Assembly: GCA_029098165.1 (NCBI GenBank)
Contig: JAQXNU010000167.1
Span: 1-49,763, forward strand
Origin: Clostridiales bacterium
Lineage (GTDB): Bacteria > Bacillota > Clostridia > Lachnospirales > Lachnospiraceae
DNA: 49,763 nucleotides
Direction: 5' to 3'
Positions 8,182 through 17,507 of this stretch are shown one piece after another. Positions within the stretch are counted from its first letter, which is position 1, and each line of letters begins with the position of its first letter. The position numbers were made by a program, and so were the translations under genes. The notes below the pieces were generated by a model. It had not been told where the DNA came from, made no database searches, and saw only the letters and a program-made list of their open reading frames with translations.

Positions 8182-11100
8182 TTAAAGTTCTTCGTAGATT
8201 TTTAATTCTTCCTCTGAAATTTTCTTTAATTCTTTACGATTAAAAATATCATATAGAACTGGAATAACAAACAGTGTAGTGATTGTTGCATAAATCAGTC
8301 CTCCAATCGTAACAATTGCAATTGGCTGTACCATGTCTGAACCCATTCCTACACCTAATGCCATTGTCGATAAACCTAAGACTGTAGTTAATGCTGTCAT
8401 AAGAATTGGTCTCATACGTGTCTTACCAGCTTCTACTAATGCCTCTTTCTTGGATACACCATCAAGGCGTAACTGATTGATATAATCAATTAACACAATA
8501 CCATTGTTTACAATAATACCAGACAACATAACAAAACCGATCATAGAAATTACACTGACTGCATTTCCAGTAATAAATAATCCAAAGAATCCACCCGTAA
8601 ATGCCAACGGTATAGTAAACATAACGATGAATGGTGATAGCAATGACTGGAACTGAGCTACCATGATCAGATAGATAAATGCAATTGCTAACAGCAACAT
8701 CTTCACTAATTCTGTAATTGCTTCATTGATTGTCTTATCTTCACCAGAAGATTTGATTTCGTAACCATTTGGCAACTCATAATCTTTAATTGCTTCTTCT
8801 ACATCCTTACTTACAAGGCCGATATTATATCCTTCTTCGATTGCTGCAGTAACCGTAATATATCTCTGTTGTTCCGAACGACGAATTGAGGATGGGGACT
8901 CTCCTTCTTCAATAGAAGCGATATCACTTAATGCTACCATCGAACTACTGCCATCTTGACTCGTAACTGGAATTTGATAATTCTTGATTTCTTCACGAGT
9001 AAGATCGACTGCTGCCGATTTATCGATTACAACGATTGGATAATCTACCTGTTCATATCGCAATGTTGTTGCAGTTGTTGTATTATTAATAATTCCCGAA
9101 ATTGCCTGGTATACCTGTGCTACGGTTAAACCATGCTGAATTGCTTTATCCTTATCCACAGTGATTTTAATCTGAGAATCTGGATTTATCATTCCATCCG
9201 ATACATCCTTGGTTCCCTCTACATTGCGAATGATTTCTGCAATATCCTTTGCTATGGCCTGTAACTGTTCCATATCTTCACCGCGCACATTTAAGGAAAT
9301 TCCTGATCCGCCTAAAGCACTCATATCCATACTAGATCCATTGGCTTTTACTTCACATTCTAAATCTGCACATACATCATTGATCATATTAGCAATTTCT
9401 TCACTCGAATGCTTCTTATCTTCTTTTAGTATCGCATAAACGGATACATTCGTATTACTTGAAGAAGCGCCACCCATCATTGAACTTAAGGCATTGTTTG
9501 ACATCATACCACCTACGGTATCTACATCGTCAATGGCCTGAATTCGTTTCATTACTTCATCCGCCATCTTGACTGCATCTGCCTGTAACGTACCTTCGGG
9601 CATCTCCATAGTTACCGTTACCTGTGTACTATCCATTGTTGGCATATACTCTGTGCCTTGACTGATTGCAGCATACGTACTTCCAATCAATAAAGCAATT
9701 GCTAGAATGATCACAATAGCCTTATGCTTGATACAAAAACGTATTGCTTTCTCATAACAATTACCTAGACGATCCATTACTGGATGTTTTTTCTCTTTTT
9801 CTTTTTTAAGCATATTCGCTGACATTGCTGGAACTAAGGTAACTGCAACAACTAAACTTGCTAATAAAGAATATCCGATGGTCAACGCCATATCCGTAAA
9901 TAACTGACGTGTCATTCCTTCTACAAATACAATCGGTAAGAATACACAAACTGTAGTTAATGTAGATGAGATGATTGCACCTGCAACCTGAGTTGCTCCC
10001 GTAACGGCAGCTTTAATTCTGGATACTCCCTTGTACCGTAATCGATATATATTTTCAATTACAACAATTGAGTTATCCACTAACATACCAACTCCAACCG
10101 CTAAGCCCGAGAGAGAAATGATATTTAAGGTTACACCTGAAAAATACATTAAAACAACGGCAAAAATAACACTGATTGGAATAGAACATGCAATAATGAA
10201 GGTTGGACGTATATCCTTTAAGAATAATAACAGGATGATAACTGCCAAAATTGCACCATAAACTAGATTATTTAGAACAGAATCCACTACGATATTGATG
10301 TACATTCCTTGATCCATCAGATATGTTACATGAAGGTCTTTATTCTCCTCCATTAAACTGTTAAAACGATCTTTGATTGCCTTTGATACTTCTGCAGTTG
10401 AATAAGATGTCTGTTTATTTAAGGAGACAATAACTGCATCATTACCATTTACCTTTGCATAAACTTCTGATGAATTATCTGTTTTAAATACATCTGCAAC
10501 ATCACTCAATCTTACAACATCTAAACCTGGTATTCCAAAATCAAATAAACTTAAATTACTAATTTCCTCGATATCCTCAAGCTTATCTCCTACTCGTACA
10601 AGATAATCTCTTCCATCCTCGGTAATGTATCCAACTGGCATCTCAAAATTCTGAGCAGTTAATATGTTTGAAATCATATCCGTTGTCAACGTAGATTCGA
10701 TATCAAGGGAACCTGCATTCTCTGACATTCCACTCATAGAATCCGACATCTGATCGGTACCCTCTGGCATTGCCATAGCCTGGCCTGGAACTTCTTGATT
10801 TGAAATTACTTGCTCTTGCATCGCTTGACTTTGCATTAACATTTCGCTTTGTAATTTCATCATAGCAGACATCATATTTTCTTTCACAGAATCAATCTTT
10901 TCTTGATTTAGAATAACATGAACTTTCTCCTCAATCATGCCCTGTATGTCGACAGTTGCAACACCCTCTATCGATTCAATTTTAGATAATAAAGTCTGAT
11001 TTAAATAATTGGATATTTGAGTAGTATCCTTATCCTTAACATCAATTGCAGCAACCATAATTGGAAGCATATCAGGGTTTAACTTCATAATCATTGGTGT

Positions 11101-11469
11101 TCCGATCATGTCGTTCTTCCATGTTGCCTGGATAAGATCTAATTTTTCTCTGATATCAATTGTAATCGAGTCCATGTTTACGTCATCATTAAACTCTAAT
11201 ATTACCACTGATACGTTCTCGCTTGATACTGAACTGATTTTCTTTATATTATTAATGGTTGCCAACGATTGCTCTACTGGTTTCGAAACAATCTGTTCCA
11301 CTTCCTCCGGACTTGCACCTACATAACTTGTCATTACAATTGCATAAGGCAAGTCGATACTTGGTAACAAATCCGTTTGCATCTTAGTAAACGATACAAA
11401 ACCTAGAATCAACACTAGGATAACTGCTACAGCTACAGTCATAGGTTTCTTCACACTGAATTTTGTCAT
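8182..11469 (-). CDS. RND-family efflux transporter (AcrB/SwrC type) with Met-rich insertion
   Basis: 1095 residues. The start is the ATG at 11469 (MTKFSVKKPM), 6 nt after GGAGG. The fold is that of an HAE-RND pump: TM1 at about 11-30, a periplasmic porter domain, a TM bundle at about 385-600 with the proton-relay Asp in GVGMLVDNSIVVIENIYR, a second porter domain, and a C-terminal bundle ending FVIPVLYDIF. No membrane fusion protein or outer-membrane partner is present, as expected in a Gram-positive (compare SwrC). Residues 199-248 are unusual: 12 methionines in 50 residues, in a Gln/Ser-rich segment. Further MM pairs occur in the second porter domain. Substrate unknown. Confidence 0.9.
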   Translation of the reverse strand: MTKFSVKKPMTVAVAVILVLILGFVSFTKMQTDLLPSIDLPYAIVMTSYVGASPEEVEQIVSKPVEQSLATINNIKKISSVSSENVSVVILEFNDDVNMDSITIDIREKLDLIQATWKNDMIGTPMIMKLNPDMLPIMVAAIDVKDKDTTQISNYLNQTLLSKIESIEGVATVDIQGMIEEKVHVILNQEKIDSVKENMMSAMMKLQSEMLMQSQAMQEQVISNQEVPGQAMAMPEGTDQMSDSMSGMSENAGSLDIESTLTTDMISNILTAQNFEMPVGYITEDGRDYLVRVGDKLEDIEEISNLSLFDFGIPGLDVVRLSDVADVFKTDNSSEVYAKVNGNDAVIVSLNKQTSYSTAEVSKAIKDRFNSLMEENKDLHVTYLMDQGMYINIVVDSVLNNLVYGAILAVIILLLFLKDIRPTFIIACSIPISVIFAVVLMYFSGVTLNIISLSGLAVGVGMLVDNSIVVIENIYRLRYKGVSRIKAAVTGATQVAGAIISSTLTTVCVFLPIVFVEGMTRQLFTDMALTIGYSLLASLVVAVTLVPAMSANMLKKEKEKKHPVMDRLGNCYEKAIRFCIKHKAIVIILAIALLIGSTYAAISQGTEYMPTMDSTQVTVTMEMPEGTLQADAVKMADEVMKRIQAIDDVDTVGGMMSNNALSSMMGGASSSNTNVSVYAILKEDKKHSSEEIANMINDVCADLECEVKANGSSMDMSALGGSGISLNVRGEDMEQLQAIAKDIAEIIRNVEGTKDVSDGMINPDSQIKITVDKDKAIQHGLTVAQVYQAISGIINNTTTATTLRYEQVDYPIVVIDKSAAVDLTREEIKNYQIPVTSQDGSSSMVALSDIASIEEGESPSSIRRSEQQRYITVTAAIEEGYNIGLVSKDVEEAIKDYELPNGYEIKSSGEDKTINEAITELVKMLLLAIAFIYLIMVAQFQSLLSPFIVMFTIPLAFTGGFFGLFITGNAVSVISMIGFVMLSGIIVNNGIVLIDYINQLRLDGVSKKEALVEAGKTRMRPILMTALTTVLGLSTMALGVGMGSDMVQPIAIVTIGGLIYATITTLFVIPVLYDIFNRKELKKISEEELKIYEEL

Positions 11470-11498
11470 GATATCCTCCAAATTAAGCTTTGATCTTA

Positions 11499-11518
11499 AC
11501 CGACCGTCTGGTCAGTCA
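11499..11518 (-). promoter_or_regulatory. Probable TetR-type operator of the RND operon
   Basis: GACCGTCTGGTC at 11502-11513 is the core of an inverted repeat flanked by AACC and AGTC. It begins 8 bp downstream of the -10 box, over the expected transcription start, the usual position for a TetR repressor site. Confidence 0.6.
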
Positions 11519-11525
11519 CCAATGA

Positions 11526-11554
11526 ATTATATCCTTTTACTTGTAAAAAGTCAA
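11526..11554 (-). promoter_or_regulatory. Consensus promoter of the RND-tetR operon
   Basis: Minus strand TTGACT (11549-11554), 17 nt, TATAAT (11526-11531). The operator lies immediately downstream. Confidence 0.8.
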
Positions 11555-11577
11555 TTATTTACCATTAGAGTTAGATT

Positions 11578-11760
11578 AAAAAAGAGGCTGTGAAAAACAG
11601 CAATAAGAGTGACGAGATGAGCGCGAGAGGCGTGGAATCATATAAAAAATTGGCTGCCTTTCCCTTCGGACGGACTTAGCCAATTTTTAATATGATTCAC
11701 GCCTCTCGCGCTCATCTCGTTAGCTGTTTTTTCACAGCTGTTTTTTCACAGCTTCTTTTT
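11578..11760. repeat. Nested palindromic repeat, copy C (longest stem, duplicated arm)
   Basis: The inner plus spacer stem is about 43 bp (11612-11655 with 11678-11720) with only a bulged G and one mismatch. The 22-nt apical sequence 11656-11677 is in reverse orientation. The left outer arm is GAGGCTGTGAAAAACAGC (11584-11601). The right arm contains a direct 14-bp duplication, GCTGTTTTTTCACA at 11723-11736 and 11737-11750. It lies between the RND promoter and the end of pgi and is T-rich after the stem on the minus strand, so it probably terminates pgi. Confidence 0.88.
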
Positions 11761-11774
11761 TATAATACCATAAT

Positions 11775-13121
11775 CTATAGTCTTTCTTTTAATTGTTCTG
11801 CTAATTCTTCATAACCTGGTTTTCCAAGCAATGCAAACATATTCTTCTTATAACTTTCAACACCTGGCTGATTAAATGGGTTAACCCCTAAGATATAACC
11901 ACTGACACCACAAGCAAATTCAAAGAAGTAGAATAACTCACCCAAACTAAACTCTGTCTGATCCGCAACATTTACCATAAGATTTGGTACGTTACCATCT
12001 GTATGAGCAAGGACTGTTCCATGCATTGCACTCTTATTAATGAAGTCAACTGTCTTTCCAGCGAGATAGTTTAATCCATCAAGATCAACTTCCTCTTCTT
12101 CTAATGTCACAGTACAAGTTGATTGTTCAAGGTTTAAAACAGTTTCAAACATTGTTCTCTGTCCATCTTGGATAAACTGTCCCATAGAATGAAGGTCAGT
12201 TGTTAAATCAACGCTGGCAGGGAAGATACCCTTCTGATCCTTTCCTTCACTCTCACCAAATAACTGTTTCCACCATTCAGCTACATAATGGAAAGATGGT
12301 TCGTAGTTTGCAAGAATTTCAATACTCTTATTCTTACGTAATAAGATATTACGTACAGCTGCATAAAGAATAGAGTCATTCTCCATAAATGGCTTATTCA
12401 GACAGTTTTCTCTCATGCTTGCTGCACCAGCCATTAACTGTTCAATATCTGCACCACTAACAGCGATTGGTAACAATCCTACTGCAGTCAATACAGAATA
12501 TCTTCCACCAACATCATCTGGTACAACAAAACTTTCGAAACCTTCCTCATTACTAAGTTTCTTTAGAGCTCCCTTTTCTTTATCTGTTGTAGCATAGATT
12601 CTCTTTGCAGCTTCTTCTTTACCATATTTCTCAGTTAACATCTTTCTAAAAATGCGGAATGCAATCGCTGGTTCTGTTGTAGTTCCAGATTTACTAATAA
12701 TATTTACGGAAAAATCACGATCTCCAATTACGTCGATTAAATGTGTTAAGTAAGTACTGCTGATATTATTACCAACATAATAAATCTCAGGTGTTTTTCT
12801 TACTTCTTTGGAAACTGAGTTATAAAAACTATGACGTAAAAATTCAATTGCTGCTCTTGCGCCAAGATAAGAACCACCAATACCGATTACTAATAATACT
12901 TCCGAATCCTGCTGAATCTTTTTAGCAGCAGCTTGAATTCTAGCGAATTCCTCTTTATCATAATTCACTGGTAGGTCAATCCAACCTAAAAAATCATTAC
13001 CTGCTCCTGTTTTACTTAATAATTCCTGTTTTGCTCTCTCAGCAGTTTTCTCCATATAAACGATTTCTTCAGGAGTTATAAACTTTTTCGCTGTTGAATA
13101 ATCAAATTTTACTTTAGACAT
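11775..13121 (-). CDS. pgi: Glucose-6-phosphate isomerase
   Basis: Interconverts glucose-6-phosphate and fructose-6-phosphate. 448 residues, the short bacterial form. Visible signatures are the phosphate-binding loop [20 protein letters not shown] (about 78-97), [14 protein letters not shown] (about 144-157), the [14 protein letters not shown] signature (about 206-219), and the C-terminal [20 protein letters not shown] follows AAAGGAGTGGAG. It is monocistronic, with a promoter at 13221-13249 and repeat copy C downstream. Confidence 0.96.
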   Translation of the reverse strand: MSKVKFDYSTAKKFITPEEIVYMEKTAERAKQELLSKTGAGNDFLGWIDLPVNYDKEEFARIQAAAKKIQQDSEVLLVIGIGGSYLGARAAIEFLRHSFYNSVSKEVRKTPEIYYVGNNISSTYLTHLIDVIGDRDFSVNIISKSGTTTEPAIAFRIFRKMLTEKYGKEEAAKRIYATTDKEKGALKKLSNEEGFESFVVPDDVGGRYSVLTAVGLLPIAVSGADIEQLMAGAASMRENCLNKPFMENDSILYAAVRNILLRKNKSIEILANYEPSFHYVAEWWKQLFGESEGKDQKGIFPASVDLTTDLHSMGQFIQDGQRTMFETVLNLEQSTCTVTLEEEEVDLDGLNYLAGKTVDFINKSAMHGTVLAHTDGNVPNLMVNVADQTEFSLGELFYFFEFACGVSGYILGVNPFNQPGVESYKKNMFALLGKPGYEELAEQLKERL

Positions 13122-13357
13122 TTCACTCCACTCCTTTTAGCACAATATAATAATGACTCTACGTCATTGTTAACAATACTAATATTAAATAACACTTAGT
13201 TCAAACCTATTTAACAATAATATGTAACTGAACTCAAAACGAATGTCAACTAGGCTAACTATCAGAATTCATATAAATGAATTCAATGTATATCCCAGTA
13301 AACATTTTCATTCTAACAAAAAAAAATGTGACTTTCAATGTTTTCGTTAATTTTCGC
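13122..13357. other. Long upstream region of pgi
   Basis: Non-coding. It holds the pgi promoter (13221-13249), an inverted repeat AATGAC-5-GTCATT (13150-13166) in the leader, and a perfect 8-bp inverted repeat GAATTCAT-4-ATGAATTC (13265-13284) just upstream of the -35 box, which could be a regulator site. No ORF or known riboswitch was seen. Confidence 0.5.
13221..13249 (-). promoter_or_regulatory. Predicted promoter of pgi
   Basis: Minus strand TTGACA (13244-13249), 17 nt, TACATA (13221-13226). This implies a leader of about 90 nt. Confidence 0.6.
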
Positions 13358-13430
13358 AAAAAAAGGACTGTGACAAAACAGCAAAAGTGCAACGAACACT
13401 CCTCTCTTTTGCTATGGTTTCACAGCCCTA
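13358..13430. repeat. Outer hairpin of the repeat family without inner module, copy F
   Basis: GGACTGTGACAAAACAGCAA pairs imperfectly with the TTGCTATGGTTTCACAGCCC arm. The loop (GTGCAACGAACACTCCTCT) retains the GCAACGA seen in copy D, but the GGAATCATATT hairpin is absent. It lies just past the stop at 13441 of a minus-strand gene and probably acts as its terminator. Confidence 0.75.
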
Positions 13431-13440
13431 TTCCTACGAA

Positions 13441-14904
13441 TTAACTAAGAAAATCTTTTAATACTTCTTCAATCAGGAGGTCTTCTTCCTTGCTAGTTGC
13501 TATCATCTCAGATACCTCATTATCCTGATCATTTTCGTATTCCATTGTCTCATTCTTAATAGGAGTTTCTTCTACAACCTTAATTCGATCTCTATTGATC
13601 TCCTTAATCGCTCCTCTTAATTGTTGTTTTGTTAATGACTCATCTATTTCATGCAGTGACTCTGCCTCTAGCCGATCTAATTCCGTATTCTTACTCTCTT
13701 GTATTTCTTTTTGCCTATTTCTTTCTTCTCTCTTAGCCGCTTCCCGTTCTTTTTCTTCTTTAAGTCTCATCTTCTCTTTATAAGCTTTATTATTCTGAAG
13801 TGCTTTTTGTTTCCTGTCTTGTTCAATCTTTTCTCTTTGTTCCTTTTCTTCCAATTTTGCCTGCTTCTTTAACTGAAGAGCCTTAATCTCTGCTCGTTCC
13901 TTAGCTTCTCTTGCTTCTTCCCTCTTTGCCTTTTTCATATTTCTTTCATCGATTACATTCTGTTTTGACTGCATTTTGGATTGCTTCTTTGCCTCTATCG
14001 CATCTGCCTTTGCTTTCTTTTTAGCTTCATCCGCATCGATCTTAGCCTGTTTTTTAGCTGCTACAGCATCTTCTTTCGCTTTCTTTTTTGCAGCCTTAGC
14101 ATCATATTTGATCTGTTGTCTTTCTCTTTTTGCCTCTCTCTTTTCTTGTTTCTGTTGTTTTTTCTTATCTTTTCTAGATAATTTAGTACCAACAGTCTGA
14201 CCAGCAGATTTCTTTGCATCATTCTCTTGTAATGTTTCGTCTTGCAATTCAACCGTGGCCGCTACAGCTTTGGAATCATTTAAACCACGTTTCGCAAGAC
14301 TGCTACTTTCGGTTGCATGACTTTCAACCTTATCCTCATCAAAATATTCTCTTTGATACTTTCTACGAGCTTCTGGATGAAATACTTCCTGTTCCATACG
14401 AACCTTTAAGTTATTTTCAAAATAATCAATCAGATTAAAACGTAACATTTGCTTGTGAGCAGAAATATTCACAATGTTATCCACAATATTAACAATTATT
14501 GCAGTCCAAGCACCTGTAAAAAATGTGAATAAAACTGGTCCTTTTCCACATTCATAAATGAACCCTAGGATGCCTGCAAATGACCCAGTTAGCAAGCATA
14601 GACCTATAGTTTGTCCACTTATATTCTCCCATGTGGATAATAGTAATCCACCACATTTTATCTTACTAACATACTTGTCCACATATGTATCCACATCATT
14701 CACACCTAGTTGTAACTGATAGGAACTCTCGAATCTCAACTTCATATTCTTGAGCCAGTTACGTTTCGTATGAGCCATATTCTCCGACGAAGAGATCAAT
14801 TTATTATAGACAATAAGTAAAAAGCACTTTAAAAGAATACCCAATCCACATAAACCACCCATTATGTATAAAAAAATATGCTTGTCAAAAAACTCCTGTA
14901 CCAT
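13441..14904 (-). CDS. Membrane protein with long Lys/Glu/Ala-rich coiled coil
   Basis: 487 residues, family not recognised. One hydrophobic segment lies at about 10-33 and a pair at about 98-147 (IGLCLLTGSFAGILGFIY, VLFTFFTGAWTAIIVNIVDNIV). From residue 240 to about 415 the protein is almost all K, E, A, R and Q. Residues 271-314 are four 11-residue repeats of the form xAKKxAKxDAx (about 33-bp DNA repeats, 13963-14094), typical of a hendecad coiled coil similar to the TolA stalk. The C terminus is acidic. The N terminus is probably membrane-bound with the coil in the cytoplasm. It may be a scaffold or envelope-linked protein; function unknown. Confidence 0.75.
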   Translation of the reverse strand: MVQEFFDKHIFLYIMGGLCGLGILLKCFLLIVYNKLISSSENMAHTKRNWLKNMKLRFESSYQLQLGVNDVDTYVDKYVSKIKCGGLLLSTWENISGQTIGLCLLTGSFAGILGFIYECGKGPVLFTFFTGAWTAIIVNIVDNIVNISAHKQMLRFNLIDYFENNLKVRMEQEVFHPEARRKYQREYFDEDKVESHATESSSLAKRGLNDSKAVAATVELQDETLQENDAKKSAGQTVGTKLSRKDKKKQQKQEKREAKRERQQIKYDAKAAKKKAKEDAVAAKKQAKIDADEAKKKAKADAIEAKKQSKMQSKQNVIDERNMKKAKREEAREAKERAEIKALQLKKQAKLEEKEQREKIEQDRKQKALQNNKAYKEKMRLKEEKEREAAKREERNRQKEIQESKNTELDRLEAESLHEIDESLTKQQLRGAIKEINRDRIKVVEETPIKNETMEYENDQDNEVSEMIATSKEEDLLIEEVLKDFLS

Positions 14905-15004
14905 TGCCGCGCCTGCCTTCCCATAAATTTACAATTATTATATTATAAAAAATAGTGATTGAAAAGATAAACTTACCTACATCAAACGACCTTTTACTGC
15001 AATA

Positions 15005-15039
15005 ATAAAGCAGACTATTACATAAATAGCCTGCTTTAT
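15005..15039 (-). terminator. Probable terminator of the lipoprotein gene
   Basis: 13-bp stem with one G-T pair (15005-15017 with 15027-15039; ATAAAGCAGGCTA on the minus strand) followed by TTATT. The T-run is poor. It lies about 85 nt past the stop codon. Confidence 0.5.
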
Positions 15040-15123
15040 CCATAACAATACAGAATCCATATATTTTAGGTCCCTAATTTTACATTTTTCTTCTAAAGAA
15101 GACACAAATTTCTAGTCACTTAC

Positions 15124-15912
15124 TTATGAAATCCATGCACCTGATAATTTATATTCCCATATATCATCTTTTATCGTTGCTTTACAATTATTATAACCAA
15201 TTGACCCTAGACCACTTCTCCACTTCTGTACTTTGAACTCAAATTTATTATCCTTTAATGCCTGATCACTCAAAATAAAGACGATTCCATCTTCATAATA
15301 TAGATCCTTGATTACTCCTTCTACTTGAAGCTGCTCAATCGTTCCAAAACGAACCTCTTGTTCATATTCACAATCCACTAGGTATCTCAATATTTCTTTC
15401 TGATCTTCTGTTAAATTATTAATGTTTGTAAGATCCAGTACAATTGTATTGATGCCACTATTTAAACCAGGGTCCTCTTCATATAGTTCTTTTATGATAC
15501 GTAAGTACATCCCCATCAGATCCCCTGTCTGTTCCACAACCTCAATTTGAGAAGTTCCTGTAATCCGTCCTGGATATGTTTCAAGTATCTGACCATCATA
15601 ATAAACGTTAACTAACAATCCTGTTACCAAATCTGATGTGCTCAATGCTTTATTCTGAATATCCGTAACTGGTACATCATTTATACTGACATCGAGTAAA
15701 CCACAAAAATCATTTTCTTCTTTCTTTTCTAAAACTAAAATTGAATTTTCTGTTATTCGCAAGATCGTTCCTGCTATTACTGGCTGATCACTTGGGTTGT
15801 TCTTGTGACTGTCTTGATCACTTCCAGGCTCCCGTTTTCCTAAGCATCCCGATAATAAAGACATTACGATCATAATAATAACTAGTATACCTGCTCTGTT
15901 CTTTTTTTGCAT
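15124..15912 (-). CDS. Putative lipoprotein of unknown function
   Basis: 262 residues with a type II signal peptide: KKNR, hydrophobic stretch 8-20, then lipobox LLSGC with C23 as lipidation site. An Asp/Ser/Asn-rich tether follows. The mature part is mixed alpha/beta with motifs such as ILRITENSILVLEKKE and VNVYYDGQILETYPGRITGTSQIEV, similar to the beta-barrel (OB-like) domains found in YobA/DUF3221-type lipoproteins; this is a resemblance only. It would be anchored on the outer face of the membrane. The Shine-Dalgarno lies inside a strong hairpin (15921-15962) with a T-run before the ATG. Confidence 0.75.
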   Translation of the reverse strand: MQKKNRAGILVIIMIVMSLLSGCLGKREPGSDQDSHKNNPSDQPVIAGTILRITENSILVLEKKEENDFCGLLDVSINDVPVTDIQNKALSTSDLVTGLLVNVYYDGQILETYPGRITGTSQIEVVEQTGDLMGMYLRIIKELYEEDPGLNSGINTIVLDLTNINNLTEDQKEILRYLVDCEYEQEVRFGTIEQLQVEGVIKDLYYEDGIVFILSDQALKDNKFEFKVQKWRSGLGSIGYNNCKATIKDDIWEYKLSGAWIS

Positions 15913-15920
15913 ATAAAAAA

Positions 15921-15962
15921 CCTCCTATGAATCGCCTATAACCATTAGACGACCATAAGAGG
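15921..15962 (-). promoter_or_regulatory. Terminator-like hairpin enclosing the Shine-Dalgarno of the lipoprotein gene
   Basis: On the minus strand CCTCTTATG and TCGTC pair with GGCGA and CATAGGAGG (about 14 bp, one mismatch, small internal loop). TTTTTT and the start codon follow directly. The AGGAGG site is the 3' arm. It can act as an intrinsic terminator for the upstream methyltransferase gene and/or block initiation. Confidence 0.6.
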
Positions 15963-16026
15963 AATATAGTTCCATTAATTCGATATTTTTTTGCTACCCA
16001 GTCTTATATCTCAGATCTTGATTTCC

Positions 16027-16815
16027 TTACTTTGTATCATATTTCTTTACTTCATATAACAAAACGGCTGCAGCAATCGCTGCATTTAAGGATTCTACCT
16101 GGCCTTCCATTGGTATCTTAATGCATTTCGTTGCAAGATTTGAAATCTCATCTGTTAATCCATTGGCCTCATTTCCGATCAATATTGCAGAACGTTTTCC
16201 ATAGTCAATGGTATCATACTGTACTGCCCCAGCTAAGTGTGCAGCATAGATTGGTACATCTTGATTCTTTATCTCAGTTAGTGTTTTTGCGAAATCCTCT
16301 GCATAAAGAAAAGGAACTCGGTAAATTGACCCCATCGTAGAACGGATTACCTTAGGATTAAAGATATCTACTGAGTTTTTACTCATTATCACACCAGTAA
16401 TCCCTACTCCTTCCGATGTTCGGATCATAGTTCCTAAATTTCCTGGGTCCCTTAGGTCTTCTAAGAGTAATAAACGTACACGGTCCGAACGTAACATATC
16501 TTCTATCTTGTACTCTGGCTTCTTCACTAACGCAAGGATTCCCTGAGGTGTGATTGTTTCTGATATTTCCTTCATTACGGAATCAGAAACAAGTTCAAAG
16601 GCAATCCCTTTAAAATAGCTATCATTCTTGGCATACTCTTCATAATAGCTAGAAGAACAATATGCCTTTTCTACAAAAACATGAGCCTGATCTCTTGCTT
16701 CTTCAAACATTTTTCTTCCTTCAACCACAAAAAGGCCCTGTTCATTACGGACCTTTGCTTGTTTTTGAAGTTTAATTATATTTTTTATTTGATTATTGCT
16801 TGCACTGCTTATCAT
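16027..16815 (-). CDS. SpoU/TrmH-family RNA 2'-O-methyltransferase
   Basis: 262 residues. An N-terminal substrate-binding domain (SASNNQIKNIIKLQKQAKVR, GLFVVEGRKMFEEA) of the SpoU_sub_bind type is followed by the knotted SPOUT catalytic domain. That domain shows motif 1 LLEDLRDPGNLGTMIRTSEG (about 117-136), motif 2 AILIGNEANGLTDEI and motif 3 KIPMEGQVESLNAAIAAAVLLYE. It resembles RlmB/YsgA-like enzymes that methylate a ribose in 23S rRNA; the target nucleotide cannot be decided. It starts 22 nt after ktrA and is probably in the ktrBA transcript. Confidence 0.9.
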   Translation of the reverse strand: MISSASNNQIKNIIKLQKQAKVRNEQGLFVVEGRKMFEEARDQAHVFVEKAYCSSSYYEEYAKNDSYFKGIAFELVSDSVMKEISETITPQGILALVKKPEYKIEDMLRSDRVRLLLLEDLRDPGNLGTMIRTSEGVGITGVIMSKNSVDIFNPKVIRSTMGSIYRVPFLYAEDFAKTLTEIKNQDVPIYAAHLAGAVQYDTIDYGKRSAILIGNEANGLTDEISNLATKCIKIPMEGQVESLNAAIAAAVLLYEVKKYDTK

Positions 16816-16837
16816 AATTTAACTTCCTTTATATACT

Positions 16838-17491
16838 CTACTTATTCGCAAGTTTATTTAAAACTTCATTTTTACCTATGATGACAAGTACGTCGTTACG
16901 TTCTAATGGTAGATCGGCATCAGGATTGATATTTAACTGCTCGTTGCGTTTGATTCCGATGACGTTGATCTTATTCTTAGCACGCAAATTTAACTCTCTT
17001 AAACTATGGCCAATCCACTCATTTAACACATCAAGTTCCATCATACTGAACGTAGAGGACAACTCAATCGCATCAAAGAAATTACCCATCATTAGGTTAT
17101 TGGCAATACGGATTCCTGTTTCCTTCTCTGGATAAACAACCATATCCGCACCAACTTTTTTTAGAACTTTCGCATGTAGTTCATTTTGGGCTTTTGCCAA
17201 AACATAAGGAACTCCCATTTCTTTGACAAGAATTGTAACCATAACACTTGCTTCTAGATTTTTACCAATCGCAACTATTGCGCCATCAAAGTTAGCAATA
17301 CCAAGTGTTGCAAGTGATTCTGCATCAGTAACATCTGCACGGACTGCATAAGTTACATAATCTGCAATCTCGTGAATCTTATCTTCATCATTATCGACTA
17401 CCATGACTTCACAACCACCTTCAGATAGTGTAGTTGCAACACTCTTTCCAAATCGCCCTAATCCAAATACAACAAATTCTTTCTTTGCCAT
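16838..17491 (-). CDS. ktrA: Potassium uptake protein KtrA (RCK/TrkA domain)
   Basis: Cytoplasmic gating ring of the Ktr potassium transporter. 217 residues from the ATG at 17491 (MAKKEFVVFGLGRFG), 5 nt after GGGAGG. A longer in-frame start overlaps that site. The Rossmann RCK_N domain shows GLGRFGKSVA (9-18) and the acidic ribose-binding residue in VMVVDNDEDK. The C-terminal RCK_C domain (about 135-217) ends NPDADLPLERNDVLVIIGKNEVLNKL. Known homologues bind ATP/ADP and c-di-AMP. It sits 16 nt downstream of ktrB. Confidence 0.93.
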   Translation of the reverse strand: MAKKEFVVFGLGRFGKSVATTLSEGGCEVMVVDNDEDKIHEIADYVTYAVRADVTDAESLATLGIANFDGAIVAIGKNLEASVMVTILVKEMGVPYVLAKAQNELHAKVLKKVGADMVVYPEKETGIRIANNLMMGNFFDAIELSSTFSMMELDVLNEWIGHSLRELNLRAKNKINVIGIKRNEQLNINPDADLPLERNDVLVIIGKNEVLNKLANK

Positions 17492-17507
17492 AGTTCCTCC
17501 CATTTAC

